Shown piece after piece: positions 26,948-37,003 of a stretch of DNA of 64,000 bases. Position 1 is the first letter of the stretch; each line of letters starts with the position of its first letter. The translations under genes and the position numbers were made by a program. Source of the DNA: Marivita sp041725935 (GTDB lineage Bacteria > Pseudomonadota > Alphaproteobacteria > Rhodobacterales > Rhodobacteraceae); NCBI GenBank assembly GCA_041725935.1, contig JBGRQD010000007.1, positions 62,001 through 126,000 of the forward strand, written 5' to 3'. Below the pieces are notes generated by a model. That model was not told the origin of the DNA, did no database searches, and was given only the letters and a program-made list of their open reading frames with translations.

Positions 26948-27505
26948 ATGATGAAGCGTTCGACTTTCCTTTTGGGTGCTGTAGCGATGGCGCTGACCGC
27001 CTGCGCTGGCGCGCCACCCGCGCCGACGCTTGGGCCGGATGGAAAACCGCTTCCCCGGCTTTACCGCATCGGTCCGGGCGATACCGCCCGCATCCAGTTC
27101 CGGATGCTCGATGCGATCAACGCACTGCGGCAAGCCTCCGGTGCGCCTGCGATTGAACTCAATGCAAGACTGAACGCAGCCGCAGCCACACATGCCCGAG
27201 ACATGAGCGTGCAAAACCGCCCGTGGCACTTCGGGTCTGATGGCTCATCCCCGATCACCCGCATCCAACGGTCCGGATACAACGGTCGTCTGGTCGGCGA
27301 AGCGATTTCCGAGACCTATGAGACAGAGCTCGAAACGCTGGGCGCTTGGATGGAAGCGCCGAACACGCGCACCGTGATTCTTGATCCGACCGCCCGCGAA
27401 ATGGGCTTTTCGTGGTTTCAGGAATCGAACGGCAAGATCTGGTGGAACCTTATCTTGGCAACGCCTGAAGATACTGGCTTCACCCCGGTGAACGCTCCGT
27501 CTTAA
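26948..27505 (+). CDS. CAP (SCP/PR-1) domain lipoprotein
   Basis: 185 residues. The N-terminus is a lipoprotein signal (MMKRSTFLLGAVAMALTAC) with the lipobox LTAC, so the mature protein is lipid-anchored. The CAP fold is recognised from DAINALRQASGAPAIELNARLNAAAATHARDMS and from NRPWHFGSDGSSPITRIQRSGYNG, with the potential metal-binding His and Glu (GEAISETYE). Bacterial CAP proteins are poorly understood. The gene lies between two L,D-transpeptidase genes, so a cell-envelope role is likely. Confidence 0.88.
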   Translation: MMKRSTFLLGAVAMALTACAGAPPAPTLGPDGKPLPRLYRIGPGDTARIQFRMLDAINALRQASGAPAIELNARLNAAAATHARDMSVQNRPWHFGSDGSSPITRIQRSGYNGRLVGEAISETYETELETLGAWMEAPNTRTVILDPTAREMGFSWFQESNGKIWWNLILATPEDTGFTPVNAPS

Positions 27506-27517
27506 ACCACGGAGCGT
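27492..27517. terminator. Hairpin at the stop of the CAP lipoprotein gene
   Basis: An 8-bp perfect stem (ACGCTCCG and CGGAGCGT) with a 10-base loop, spanning the stop codon at 27503-27505. No T-run follows. It may be a weak terminator or a 3' stabiliser between two convergent genes. Confidence 0.4.
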
Positions 27518-27532
27518 CCGGTTTCCCGACCA

Positions 27533-28018
27533 TCAGGGGTTGATGGTGATCGGCGTGCCGTTCTGCACCATCGAATAAATCTCGCGCATCTCGCGATTGG
27601 TCACGGCGATACAGCCCCATGTCCAGTCGCGTCCACCCTTGCGGTTCGCCCAAGGACGCCCGTGAATAAAGATGTCGCCTCCAGGAGATTTTCCGATGCT
27701 GCGGGCATATTCGATGTCGCGTGCGCGGGGATAATCGATCCCGATGGACAGGTAGAAGGCGCTGTTGGGATTGCGGCGGTCGATCGTGTATTCGCCTTCA
27801 GGTGTGCGGCCATCGCCTTCGACCTGCTTGTGGCCTTCGGGCGCGAAGCCCAGGCCGACATCATAGGATTTCAGGATCGCGTTGTGATGCAACAGGTACA
27901 TCTTGCGGTCCGCTTTCTGCACAACAACCCGAGTCACCTCTGGGCCGGTATAGGTTGGAAACTTTCCGCAGGCCGTAAGGCCCAGAAAAAGCGCCAAAAG
28001 ACACAAGATTCTCAACAT
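27533..28018 (-). CDS. L,D-transpeptidase family lipoprotein
   Basis: 161 residues from the ATG at 28018. A GTG at 28048 is an alternative that would place a polar lead before the signal. The N-terminus MLRILCLLALFLGLTACGK has a lipobox LTAC. The YkuD motif is complete: HGRPWANRKGGRDWTWGCIAVTN with nucleophile Cys in TWGC. In contrast to the Tat-exported relative at 26177, this one is lipid-anchored. The domain begins with KADRKMYLLHHNAILKSYDVGLG. It is convergent with the CAP lipoprotein gene. Confidence 0.92.
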   Translation of the reverse strand: MLRILCLLALFLGLTACGKFPTYTGPEVTRVVVQKADRKMYLLHHNAILKSYDVGLGFAPEGHKQVEGDGRTPEGEYTIDRRNPNSAFYLSIGIDYPRARDIEYARSIGKSPGGDIFIHGRPWANRKGGRDWTWGCIAVTNREMREIYSMVQNGTPITINP

Positions 28019-28105
28019 GTGATGGAACTGCCCGGTTTGTTTTTTCACACCTTACCAGACAACCGGACGAACGGGAAAACGAAAGCGTGACCCGCCGACG
28101 GCGAC

Positions 28106-28918
<813 letters not shown>

Positions 28919-28930
28919 TGCGCTGCCTCT

Positions 28931-30151
28931 TCACTTGTTCCGACGCAGAAGCGCCACCAGTTCCACATGGGTGGACCAGCGGAACTGATCAACCACCCGG
29001 ACCCATTCAAGGTCATAGCCCGCCCGGATCAACGTGGCGGTATCCCGCGCAAAACTGGCGGGGCTGCACGAAACATGGGCGATCAGCGGAACGCTGGACC
29101 GACCCAGCTCTTCGACCTGTGCGGCCGCCCCGGCGCGCGGCGGATCGATCACGACCCCATCGAACCGCGTCAGGTCCTCGGGCAAGATCGGATTGCGGAA
29201 CAGGTCGCGCACCTCGTGGGTGATCCGCTTGAGCCCGTCGGCATTGCGCCACGCCTGGTCCAGCGCGTTGACCATGTCGCGGTCACCCTCGACCGCGTGA
29301 ACCAGCGCGTCTTTTGCCAGTGGCAGCGCGAATGTCCCACAGCCTGCAAACAGGTCTGCCACGCGTTTGGCCCCTGTCAGAGCCTGTTTGACCGCGTCGA
29401 TCAACGCGGTCTCGCCTTCTTTGGTGGCTTGCAGAAACGCCCCCGGTGGCGGTGTCAGATCGGCAGGTCCAACGCGCAGAACCGGCGCGCGACGTTGCAG
29501 CGCGATCTCGCCATCCCACGCGATTCGGGCAAGGTCGTGCTCGCGCGCCAGTTCGGACAGCGCCTGATGCAGCGCCACATCCAGTTCCTTGCCGCCGGTG
29601 ACGGACACGTCCAACCCGGTATCGGTACGGGTCAGCAGCACCGACAATTCGCCCTTGCGCGACGCACCCAGCACGCCCAGCGCCTCGACCATGGGAAGGG
29701 CCGCGCTCAGGTCAGGATGCACGAGCTGGCAATTCGGAACGGCGATGACCGTGTCCGACGCCTTCATGTGAAACCCGGCCAACGCACCCTTCTTGGTACG
29801 CCGAACCGAAAAGGTGGCCCGACGCCGCGATCTCGGCGGCGACGTGATCGGCGGGCCCAGGTCAACGGCAATCCCGTGGGCGGCCAAAGCCTGCCGCACC
29901 ACATCGCGCTTCCAATCAGTGACAAACGCGTCGGAGGCATGCTGCAACTGGCATCCGCCGCAGGATCGCGCATGGCTGCAAGGCGGTTTCACCCGATTGT
30001 CCGAAGGTGTGTCGATCTTGGGATCGCGCAACTGGTCCCCGTCCAGAACGCCGCTCACCACTTCTCCGGGAAGCGCGGCAGGCACATAGATCGGCCCGTC
30101 GGCAATGCCGTCGCCCAGATGGCCCAGTCGTTTGATCTTTACTGTTGTCAT
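28931..30151 (-). CDS. Class I RNA (uracil-5-)methyltransferase, RlmD/TrmA family
   Basis: 406 residues. The N-terminus has a TRAM-like region, followed by cysteines in the pattern C-x5-CGGC (CSHARSCGGCQ), which binds a 4Fe-4S cluster in RlmD. The SAM motif is DLFAGCGTFALPLA. The catalytic Cys lies in VSCSPASFARD. Members make m5U in tRNA or rRNA. The exact target (m5U747, m5U1939 or m5U54) cannot be decided here. The gene lies 39 bases below the third ABC exporter gene. Confidence 0.88.
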   Translation of the reverse strand: MTTVKIKRLGHLGDGIADGPIYVPAALPGEVVSGVLDGDQLRDPKIDTPSDNRVKPPCSHARSCGGCQLQHASDAFVTDWKRDVVRQALAAHGIAVDLGPPITSPPRSRRRATFSVRRTKKGALAGFHMKASDTVIAVPNCQLVHPDLSAALPMVEALGVLGASRKGELSVLLTRTDTGLDVSVTGGKELDVALHQALSELAREHDLARIAWDGEIALQRRAPVLRVGPADLTPPPGAFLQATKEGETALIDAVKQALTGAKRVADLFAGCGTFALPLAKDALVHAVEGDRDMVNALDQAWRNADGLKRITHEVRDLFRNPILPEDLTRFDGVVIDPPRAGAAAQVEELGRSSVPLIAHVSCSPASFARDTATLIRAGYDLEWVRVVDQFRWSTHVELVALLRRNK

Positions 30152-30190
30152 GGCGCGGCTTGTGCCTCAGCCAGCAGCGCTGGTCGAGAG

Positions 30191-32020
30191 CTATTCCGCC
30201 GCCTCGGACCCGATAAAGCCGCCAGACTGCCGATCCCAGTAGCGCGCATAAAGCCCGCCCTTGGCCAAAAGCGCGTCATGAGTGCCAATCTCGACGATTC
30301 GCCCGTCATCCATCACCACGATCCGGTCCATGCTGGCGATGGTGGACAGGCGGTGCGCAATGGCCAAAACGGTCTTGCCCTGCATCACCGCGTCCAATGC
30401 CGACTGGATCTCAGCCTCGACCTCGCTGTCCAGCGCGCTGGTTGCCTCGTCCAGAACGAGGATTGGTGCATCCTTGAGGATCGCACGGGCCAGGGCGATG
30501 CGCTGCCGCTGTCCACCAGACAGCTTGACCCCCCGTTCGCCCAGATACGCGGCATAACCGGTACGTCCCTTGTGATCGACGAGACCAAGAATGAAATGAT
30601 GCGCAGAGGCGCGGCGCGCTGCCTCGAACACTTCGTCATCCGTAGCCTCGGGCCTGCCGTAGCGGATGTTCTCCATCGCGGAGCGGTTGAACATCGAGGT
30701 TTCCTGACGCACGACGGAAATATCCTTGCGCAGCGCGATCTGCGTGATGTCCCGAATGTCGGTCCCGTCCAGCGTGATCCGCCCGTTCTCCACGTCATAG
30801 AGCCGCAACAGAAGCGACACGACCGTCGATTTACCGGCACCGGACGCACCGACCAGCGCCACCTTTTCGCCTTCGGCTATCTTCAGGTCAAATGCGCTCA
30901 GCGCGCGGGCAGCGCGGCCATAACCGAATGTCACGGTGTCGAAATGGATCGGCCCGCGCGGCGCGCTGTCTTGCGCATGGGGCCGGTCGGTGATCGCATG
31001 TACAGGGGTCAGCGTGCCGATCCCGTCCTCGACCTCGCCGATATTGGTAAAGATCGACATGGCAACCCGGCCAAGCCGGTTGGTCAGCATGGACAGGCGC
31101 GTGGTGATCATCGCGACCATGGCAATGTCACCCGCCGTGGCATTTCCCCTGCTCCACAGCCACAGCGCGCCAAGGATCGCGAACAGAGGCAACATGCCGC
31201 CCAGCGTCATAAGGACCATACGGAACACCGCCGACAAGGTGCCGAATTCCAGCGACCGATCCCGGTATGCGTCAAGCGCTGCGCGTGTCGCGCTGTCTTC
31301 GTCGGCATCGCGGGCAAACAGCTTGACTGCGGCGATGTTGGAATAGATATCCACCACCTGCCCGGTCACATGCGTCCGTGCCCCCGCCCGCGCCTTGGAT
31401 CGTCTCTGCACCCTTGGAATGAAAAACCGCAGAGCCGACGCATAGAACACCGCCCAGACCACGAAGATCAGCAACAGGCGCGCGTCGATCATCAGCATCA
31501 GGATGAACGCGCCGATGAACATGGCAACCGAATAGATCACCACATCCGAGACTTCGATCACCAGATCGGTCAGCGCACGCGCGGTCTGCAACGCTTTTTG
31601 ACTGAGTCGTCCAGCAAAATCATTCTCGAAGAACTGCATCGAATGGCCCAGCGTATGCTGATTCAACCGCGCAAGGACCATTGGATACAGGTTCGGCCCA
31701 AGCAGAATGCTGGTCACACCCGCATCCATCACAAAGATCAGCGGCCGGATCACCAGAAAGAACGCGACCCCCACAACCACGATCGGCCAGAACGTGGCCC
31801 AGAAGGCACCCTGTTCTGCAATCGCGGTCTGGTCGACCACCCATCCTGTAAAGCGGGCGGCGACCAGTTCGGAGATGCCTGTGACGAAGGTGATCGCAAA
31901 CGCGATCAGGATTGCACGTTCCGCTCCCTGCAGCGCCCAGCGCATGAAGGGCAGAATGTCTTGCGGCGGTGGCCCGTCGGCAGGCTCGAACGGCCTGATC
32001 AATCCGGCGATCGCGTTCAT
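30191..32020 (-). CDS. ABC exporter half-transporter, third of a tandem set
   Basis: 609 residues from the ATG that overlaps the preceding gene by ATGA. It has an N-terminal membrane domain of six helices and a C-terminal ATPase with Walker A GASGAGKST, signature LSGGQRQR, Walker B ILVLDEATSALD and His-switch IAHRLSTI, all intact. The tail LYARYWDRQSGGFIGSEAAE nearly matches that of the preceding paralogue. The set is of the lipid/drug exporter type (MsbA/multidrug-like). The substrate is unknown. Confidence 0.9.
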   Translation of the reverse strand: MNAIAGLIRPFEPADGPPPQDILPFMRWALQGAERAILIAFAITFVTGISELVAARFTGWVVDQTAIAEQGAFWATFWPIVVVGVAFFLVIRPLIFVMDAGVTSILLGPNLYPMVLARLNQHTLGHSMQFFENDFAGRLSQKALQTARALTDLVIEVSDVVIYSVAMFIGAFILMLMIDARLLLIFVVWAVFYASALRFFIPRVQRRSKARAGARTHVTGQVVDIYSNIAAVKLFARDADEDSATRAALDAYRDRSLEFGTLSAVFRMVLMTLGGMLPLFAILGALWLWSRGNATAGDIAMVAMITTRLSMLTNRLGRVAMSIFTNIGEVEDGIGTLTPVHAITDRPHAQDSAPRGPIHFDTVTFGYGRAARALSAFDLKIAEGEKVALVGASGAGKSTVVSLLLRLYDVENGRITLDGTDIRDITQIALRKDISVVRQETSMFNRSAMENIRYGRPEATDDEVFEAARRASAHHFILGLVDHKGRTGYAAYLGERGVKLSGGQRQRIALARAILKDAPILVLDEATSALDSEVEAEIQSALDAVMQGKTVLAIAHRLSTIASMDRIVVMDDGRIVEIGTHDALLAKGGLYARYWDRQSGGFIGSEAAE

Positions 32021-33873
32021 TCTGCCGCTTGCGCCCCGATAAACCCGCCGGACTGCCTGTCCCAATACCGCGCATAGAGTCCGTTCTGCGCCAGAAGCAC
32101 GTCATGGGTGCCGACTTCGGCAATACGCCCGTCATCCATCACGATGATCCGGTCCATATTGGCAATGGTCGACAGCCGATGCGCAATCGCCAGGACCGTC
32201 TTGCCCTCCATAACGCGCTCCAGTGCTGACTGGATTTGTGCCTCGACCTCTGAATCCAGCGCACTTGTCGCCTCGTCCAGCACAAGGATCGGTGCGTCCT
32301 TCAGGATTGCACGTGCCAGGGCGATCCGCTGCCGCTGACCCCCGGACAGCTTGACCCCGCGTTCGCCCAGATGCACGGCATATCCTGTGCGCCCGTGATT
32401 ATCCTCCAGCGCAAGGATGAACTCGTGCGCTTCGGCCTTCTCGGCGGCGCGCATGACCTCGGCTTCACTGGCATCAGGCCGACCGTAGCGGATATTGTCC
32501 AGCGCCGAGCGGTTGAACATCGCCGTTTCCTGCGTGACCATCCCGATCTGCCGCCGCAAGCTGTCTTGCGTGACGTGCGACAGGTCCTGTCCGTCAATGG
32601 TAATACGCCCCTTTTCGGTGTCGTAGAGCCGCAACAACAAAGACACGAGCGTAGATTTTCCCGCACCCGATGCCCCTACAACAGCCAGCTTTTCGCCGGC
32701 AGCAATGTCGAGCGTCACATCCTCGATCCCACCGTCGCGCTGACCATAGGCAAAGGACACGTTCTCGAACCGGATATGGCCCTCCGTCACATCGAGATCG
32801 GCCGCGCCCGAGCTATCCTCGATGCGATTTGGCGGGGCGAGAGTGTTCATCCCGTCCTCGACCTCACCGACATGGCTGTAGATCACCATGATCGTATAGC
32901 TGATCCAGCCGGTCATCTGCGACAGGCGTATCCCCACAGCCCCAACGGCGGCAACGTCACCGGGCGTGACGCCACCGCCATCACGCATCGCAATGGCCAT
33001 GCCCACCAGAATGACTGGCAGCGCACCTGCAATGAACATCAGACCAAGGCGAAACAGGGTCTGTGCCTCGCCGAACCGCAAGGCGGTGCGCCGCAGATGC
33101 TCCATCGCGCCCAGCGCCTTGCCGTCTTCGTAGCGGTCCCCGGCAAACAGCTTGACCGTCTTGATGTTGCTGATCGTGTCCACAACCTGCCCTGTGACCT
33201 GCGCCTTGGCCTCGGCCCGCGCTGCAGAGCGGGTGCGGATGATCGGCAGCATGACACGCAAAAACGCCAGATAGACACCGAACCAAAGCACCAGCGCAAG
33301 GATCATCCACGGGCTGACCGCACCGACCAGAAAGGCAGTGCCCAAAACCGTCGCAAGGCCGAAGGTGACCGCGTTGACGGTTTCGATCACGATCTCGGTC
33401 AGCGAATTGGACGCCTGCATCTTCTTCTGCGCCAGACGCCCGGCGAAATCATTGTCGAAAAAGGTCACCGATTGGCCCAGCGTCCACCGGAACATCCGCG
33501 CCATGACCTGCATCCCGATATTGGGACCGATCATCACCGATTGCGTGAGCGCCAGCCCCCCGAACAGCAGCGGTCGCGCCACCAGAAGGACAAAAACGCA
33601 GGCAACAACCAGACCTAGGTGATCAGACAGGAACGCGTCAGACGGAGTCTCTGCGACCGCATCGACAATGCTCCCAAGCAGCTGCATCGACACCACTTCG
33701 GTCAGACCGGCGAGCATCGAGATCAAGACACCCAACCAGACCACTCGCCAGCCGCCGCGCAGACACCACGCCATGAACGCTCGCAAGTGTGTCGGGGGAA
33801 CGCCCAGCGCCGGTGCATCCGGGTCGATCTGGTTGCCCGCTCGCAGGATCAGGTTGTGGTAGAACTGCCGCAT
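32017..33873 (-). CDS. ABC exporter half-transporter, second of a tandem set
   Basis: 618 residues. The start ATG overlaps the stop of the first gene as TAATG (33871-33875). The layout is six helices followed by the ATPase: Walker A GASGAGKST, LSGGQRQR, ILVLDEATSALD and IAHRLSTIANMD are complete. The C-terminal 150 residues are almost the same as in the third gene, which implies recent duplication or gene conversion. The likely product is an inner-membrane exporter working as homo- or heterodimer. Confidence 0.9.
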   Translation of the reverse strand: MRQFYHNLILRAGNQIDPDAPALGVPPTHLRAFMAWCLRGGWRVVWLGVLISMLAGLTEVVSMQLLGSIVDAVAETPSDAFLSDHLGLVVACVFVLLVARPLLFGGLALTQSVMIGPNIGMQVMARMFRWTLGQSVTFFDNDFAGRLAQKKMQASNSLTEIVIETVNAVTFGLATVLGTAFLVGAVSPWMILALVLWFGVYLAFLRVMLPIIRTRSAARAEAKAQVTGQVVDTISNIKTVKLFAGDRYEDGKALGAMEHLRRTALRFGEAQTLFRLGLMFIAGALPVILVGMAIAMRDGGGVTPGDVAAVGAVGIRLSQMTGWISYTIMVIYSHVGEVEDGMNTLAPPNRIEDSSGAADLDVTEGHIRFENVSFAYGQRDGGIEDVTLDIAAGEKLAVVGASGAGKSTLVSLLLRLYDTEKGRITIDGQDLSHVTQDSLRRQIGMVTQETAMFNRSALDNIRYGRPDASEAEVMRAAEKAEAHEFILALEDNHGRTGYAVHLGERGVKLSGGQRQRIALARAILKDAPILVLDEATSALDSEVEAQIQSALERVMEGKTVLAIAHRLSTIANMDRIIVMDDGRIAEVGTHDVLLAQNGLYARYWDRQSGGFIGAQAAE

Positions 33874-35717
33874 TATTCCGCTGCCTTCGTGTCCGGATCA
33901 AGAAAGCCGCCCGATTGGCGCGCCCAGAACCCGGCATATAGCCCATTTCGCGCCAAAAGCGCGTCGTGGCTGCCCTCTTCGACGATCCGGCCCTGATCCA
34001 TCACCAGGATACGGTCCATCTGGGAAATGGTCGACAGCCGGTGCGCAATCGCGATCACGGTCTTGCCCTCCATCATGCCGTAAAGCGTGTCCTGAATCGC
34101 CGCTTCGACCTCTGAATCCAAGGCGCTGGTCGCCTCGTCCAAAAGCAGGATCGGCGCATTCTTGAGGATCACCCGTGCAAGGGTCACGCGCTGGCGCTGA
34201 CCGCCAGACAGTTTGACGCCCCGTTCACCGACCTGCGCCTCATAACCCGTGCGCCCCTGCGGGTCCTGCAGGTTGAGAATGAACTCATGCGCCTGCGCTT
34301 GTTGCGCCGCTGCGATCACCTCGGCCTCGGTCGCGTCAGGACGGCCATACAGGATGTTGTCCCTAACCGACCGATGCAGCAAAGAACTGTCCTGCTGCAC
34401 CATGCCGATGGCAAGACGCAGACTGTCTTGGGCAACGGCGGTAATATCCTGACCGTCGATCAGGATGCGCCCGCTTTCGGGATCGTAGAACCGCAAAAGC
34501 AGCTTGACCAACGTGGATTTGCCGGCACCGGACCGCCCGATCAGACCAACCTTTTCACCGGGATGAATCGTCAGATCAATGGCATCCAGACCACCCGTAT
34601 CGCGCCCGTAATGGTGTGTCAGAGCCTGAATCTCGATCTTCCCCGTTTTGATCTCAAGCCGTTTTGCCTGTGGCCGATCGACCAACGTGATTGGCTGGGC
34701 AATGGTTTCCATGCCTTCAGCGACAACGCCCAATTGCCGGAAGAAAGAGGTCAGCGCCCACATGATCCAGCCGGTCATCGCATTGAGCCGCAGGGTCAAC
34801 GCAGTGGCCGCCGCGACCACACCAACACTCGCCTGTCCCTGCATCCAGAGCCAGAACGCCCAGCCGACAACGGCAACGATCAACAGACCGTTCAGCGTGA
34901 CAAGCACCACATCCATGATGGTAAAGAGCCGCATTTCATACTGGAATGTACGGCGGGTGTTCTCGATCGCGTCCTTGGCATAGGTCAGCTCGGTGTCGTT
35001 ATGCGCGAACATCTTGACCGAATGGATATTGGTGTAGCTGTCCACCACACGCCCCGTCACCTCGGACCGTGCATCCGACGCGGCCTGCGAGGCCGGACCG
35101 ACGCGTTTGACGGTCCAGACGACAAGCGCAGCATAGAGGAGCAGCCAACCGACCAAAGGAATTGCCAGACGCGCATCCGCCTGCCCCAGCAGGATCAGCG
35201 CACCAACGATGTAGGCCAGCGAAAAGGTGATCGCGTCGAACACCTGAAACACCGCTTCACCGGCGGCGGGCGGTGTCTGCATGATCCGGTTGGCGATGCG
35301 CCCGGCAAAATCATTCTCGAACCATCCCACCGACTGCCGCAACACATGTTTATGCGCCCGCCACCGGATGAGCGTGCCGAAATTCGGCAGGATCGTGTTG
35401 TTCAGCAACAGCACATCCAACGCCTGCAACGCGGGCCGGATCAACAGGATGAACACCGCGAGCGCGATGAGCCACCCGCCATAGGTCTCCCAGACCTCGG
35501 TCGGATCACCGGCAAGAATATCGACGACCCAACCCATCGCCCAGATCAGCCCAATCTCGATGGAGGCCACGACGATTGACATGATGGTCGCGTAGACAAA
35601 GACACGTTTGAACGGCTGCGCATAGTCGAGCATGAACGGCAAAAGCCGCGATGGCGGGGTGTCCTTTTCATCATAAGGACAATACGGATCGACCAGATTT
35701 TCGAAAAAGCGGAACAC
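33873..35717 (-). CDS. ABC exporter half-transporter, first of a tandem set
   Basis: 614 residues from a GTG at 35717 placed after an AGGAGA ribosome site. A longer open frame upstream runs to 35987 but is antisense-like junk and lacks a site. The protein has an N-terminal cytosolic lead (FFENLVDPYCPYDEKDTPPSRLLPF), six helices and an ATPase with GRSGAGKST, LSGGQRQR, ILLLDEATSALD and IAHRLSTI. It is more divergent than the two downstream copies. The tail GLYAGFWARQSGGFLDPDTKAAE shows common origin. Confidence 0.9.
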   Translation of the reverse strand: MFRFFENLVDPYCPYDEKDTPPSRLLPFMLDYAQPFKRVFVYATIMSIVVASIEIGLIWAMGWVVDILAGDPTEVWETYGGWLIALAVFILLIRPALQALDVLLLNNTILPNFGTLIRWRAHKHVLRQSVGWFENDFAGRIANRIMQTPPAAGEAVFQVFDAITFSLAYIVGALILLGQADARLAIPLVGWLLLYAALVVWTVKRVGPASQAASDARSEVTGRVVDSYTNIHSVKMFAHNDTELTYAKDAIENTRRTFQYEMRLFTIMDVVLVTLNGLLIVAVVGWAFWLWMQGQASVGVVAAATALTLRLNAMTGWIMWALTSFFRQLGVVAEGMETIAQPITLVDRPQAKRLEIKTGKIEIQALTHHYGRDTGGLDAIDLTIHPGEKVGLIGRSGAGKSTLVKLLLRFYDPESGRILIDGQDITAVAQDSLRLAIGMVQQDSSLLHRSVRDNILYGRPDATEAEVIAAAQQAQAHEFILNLQDPQGRTGYEAQVGERGVKLSGGQRQRVTLARVILKNAPILLLDEATSALDSEVEAAIQDTLYGMMEGKTVIAIAHRLSTISQMDRILVMDQGRIVEEGSHDALLARNGLYAGFWARQSGGFLDPDTKAAE

Positions 35718-35803
35718 CGAAAGGTCTCCTGGAGAAATAGGCGAAGGGCAAAAAGCACGTGCCGAAACGTGAGGCCCATGGTGGCAGATATGCGATGTAC
35801 GGT

Positions 35804-35820
35804 GTTGTCTGTGTGACAAC
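35804..35820. promoter_or_regulatory. Inverted repeat GTTGTC-N5-GACAAC upstream of the ABC exporter array
   Basis: A perfect 6-bp dyad (35804-35809 and 35815-35820) with a 5-base spacer in the 140-base gap between cca and the first ABC gene. It lies about 90 bases upstream of the GTG start. The size suits a dimeric repressor such as TetR or MarR types. No regulator is encoded next to it. Confidence 0.4.
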
Positions 35821-35857
35821 GCAACAGTAGCGCGGGATTTTCCCAAGGGAAACCCGG

Positions 35858-37003
35858 CTAGCGCAGAAGATCGTCCTTGCCCAAGGCAAAGCCCGACGCG
35901 ATCCAGCGGTCCTCGACCTCGCGCAGCTTTGCGCCCAGGGCGGCACCGGAATAGTCGGGAATCAGGTCGCCGGGTTTCACCGGACATCTGGCTTTGGCTG
36001 CGCTCTTGGCTGCCTCGATCGCCTTGGGATCAAACAGTATCTCGAGCAGTGCCGCGCGCAGCAAAAGAACGTCGCGCGCAATGTCCGCACCATGCCGATA
36101 ACCCAGCTCAGACGGAGGTTCCGAGGTCGATATCAGGCTCTGATACTGCGCAAGTCGCCTCTGGTCCTTTTTTGACAACCGCAAACCGGTTCCGTCCCAG
36201 ACAGCAAGGCTGGCCAGCCTGCGGATCGCATCCGGGCGCACCCCGACCGATTGTTCAAGATGTACCAGCGGCCCAAGCCCCTGCGGCGCGCTTCCCGGCA
36301 GGATCGCCTGCAACACACCCGTCTGCGCCATGGTCGCAATCGCCGGGGTCGGATCAGGCGCCGACAGCAGCTTGATTATCTCCGCACCGATCCGTTCACG
36401 CGAGAGGCTGGAAAGCCCGTCCAGACTGTCGGCGATAGCGGCCAGCGCCTCGGGGTCGAACCCGTGATCTGGATCACCGTACCACGCGGCGAACCGGAAA
36501 AAGCGCAGGATGCGCAGGTAGTCTTCCGCAATGCGGTCATGCGCGTTCCCGATGAACCGCACGCGCCGCGCTTCAAGATCGGGCAAGCCTCCCAACGGAT
36601 CGATGACGCGGCCCGTTGCATCGGCGTAAAGCGCATTCATCGTGAAATCACGCCGCGCCGCGTCTTCGGCCATGTCGGTGGAAAACCGCACAATTGCATG
36701 GCGGCCATCGGTTTCCATGTCCGCCCGAAACGTCGTGACCTCGTATCCCGTCCCGCCGGAAACCACCGTGATGGTCCCATGCTCAATCCCCGTGGGCACC
36801 GACTTGAGGCCCGCCTGATCTGCGAGCACCTGCACCATGTCAGGCGTTGCGTCGGTGGCGATGTCCACATCTGTCACCGGCACGCCCATCAACACATTGC
36901 GCACGCAGCCCCCAACGGCAAGGGCGCTGCTGCCATCCGCCTGCAAGGCGGCAAACACTGCCTGCGTGCTGTCCGACGTCAACCAGTCGCCACTAACCTT
37001 CAT
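35858..37003 (-). CDS. cca: CCA tRNA nucleotidyltransferase
   Basis: 381 residues. The class II nucleotidyltransferase motif GGCVRNVLMGVPVTDVDIAT (31-50) carries the metal-binding Asp-x-Asp. RRDFTMNALYAD and the AEDYLRILRFFRF segment are the next family motifs. It adds or repairs the 3' CCA of tRNAs without a template. The start overlaps the stop of the NUDIX gene by ATGA (37000-37003). Together with hslO this forms a leftward operon. Confidence 0.95.
   Translation of the reverse strand: MKVSGDWLTSDSTQAVFAALQADGSSALAVGGCVRNVLMGVPVTDVDIATDATPDMVQVLADQAGLKSVPTGIEHGTITVVSGGTGYEVTTFRADMETDGRHAIVRFSTDMAEDAARRDFTMNALYADATGRVIDPLGGLPDLEARRVRFIGNAHDRIAEDYLRILRFFRFAAWYGDPDHGFDPEALAAIADSLDGLSSLSRERIGAEIIKLLSAPDPTPAIATMAQTGVLQAILPGSAPQGLGPLVHLEQSVGVRPDAIRRLASLAVWDGTGLRLSKKDQRRLAQYQSLISTSEPPSELGYRHGADIARDVLLLRAALLEILFDPKAIEAAKSAAKARCPVKPGDLIPDYSGAALGAKLREVEDRWIASGFALGKDDLLR

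Noticed and set aside
34287..35579. A 430-codon plus-strand open frame
   Set aside because: It is antisense to the first ABC exporter gene, which has all ATPase motifs.
33873..35987. The 704-codon version of the first ABC exporter
   Set aside because: The N-terminal 90 codons have no ribosome site and an Arg/Ser-rich, non-domain sequence overlapping cca; the GTG at 35717 with AGGAGA fits the family.
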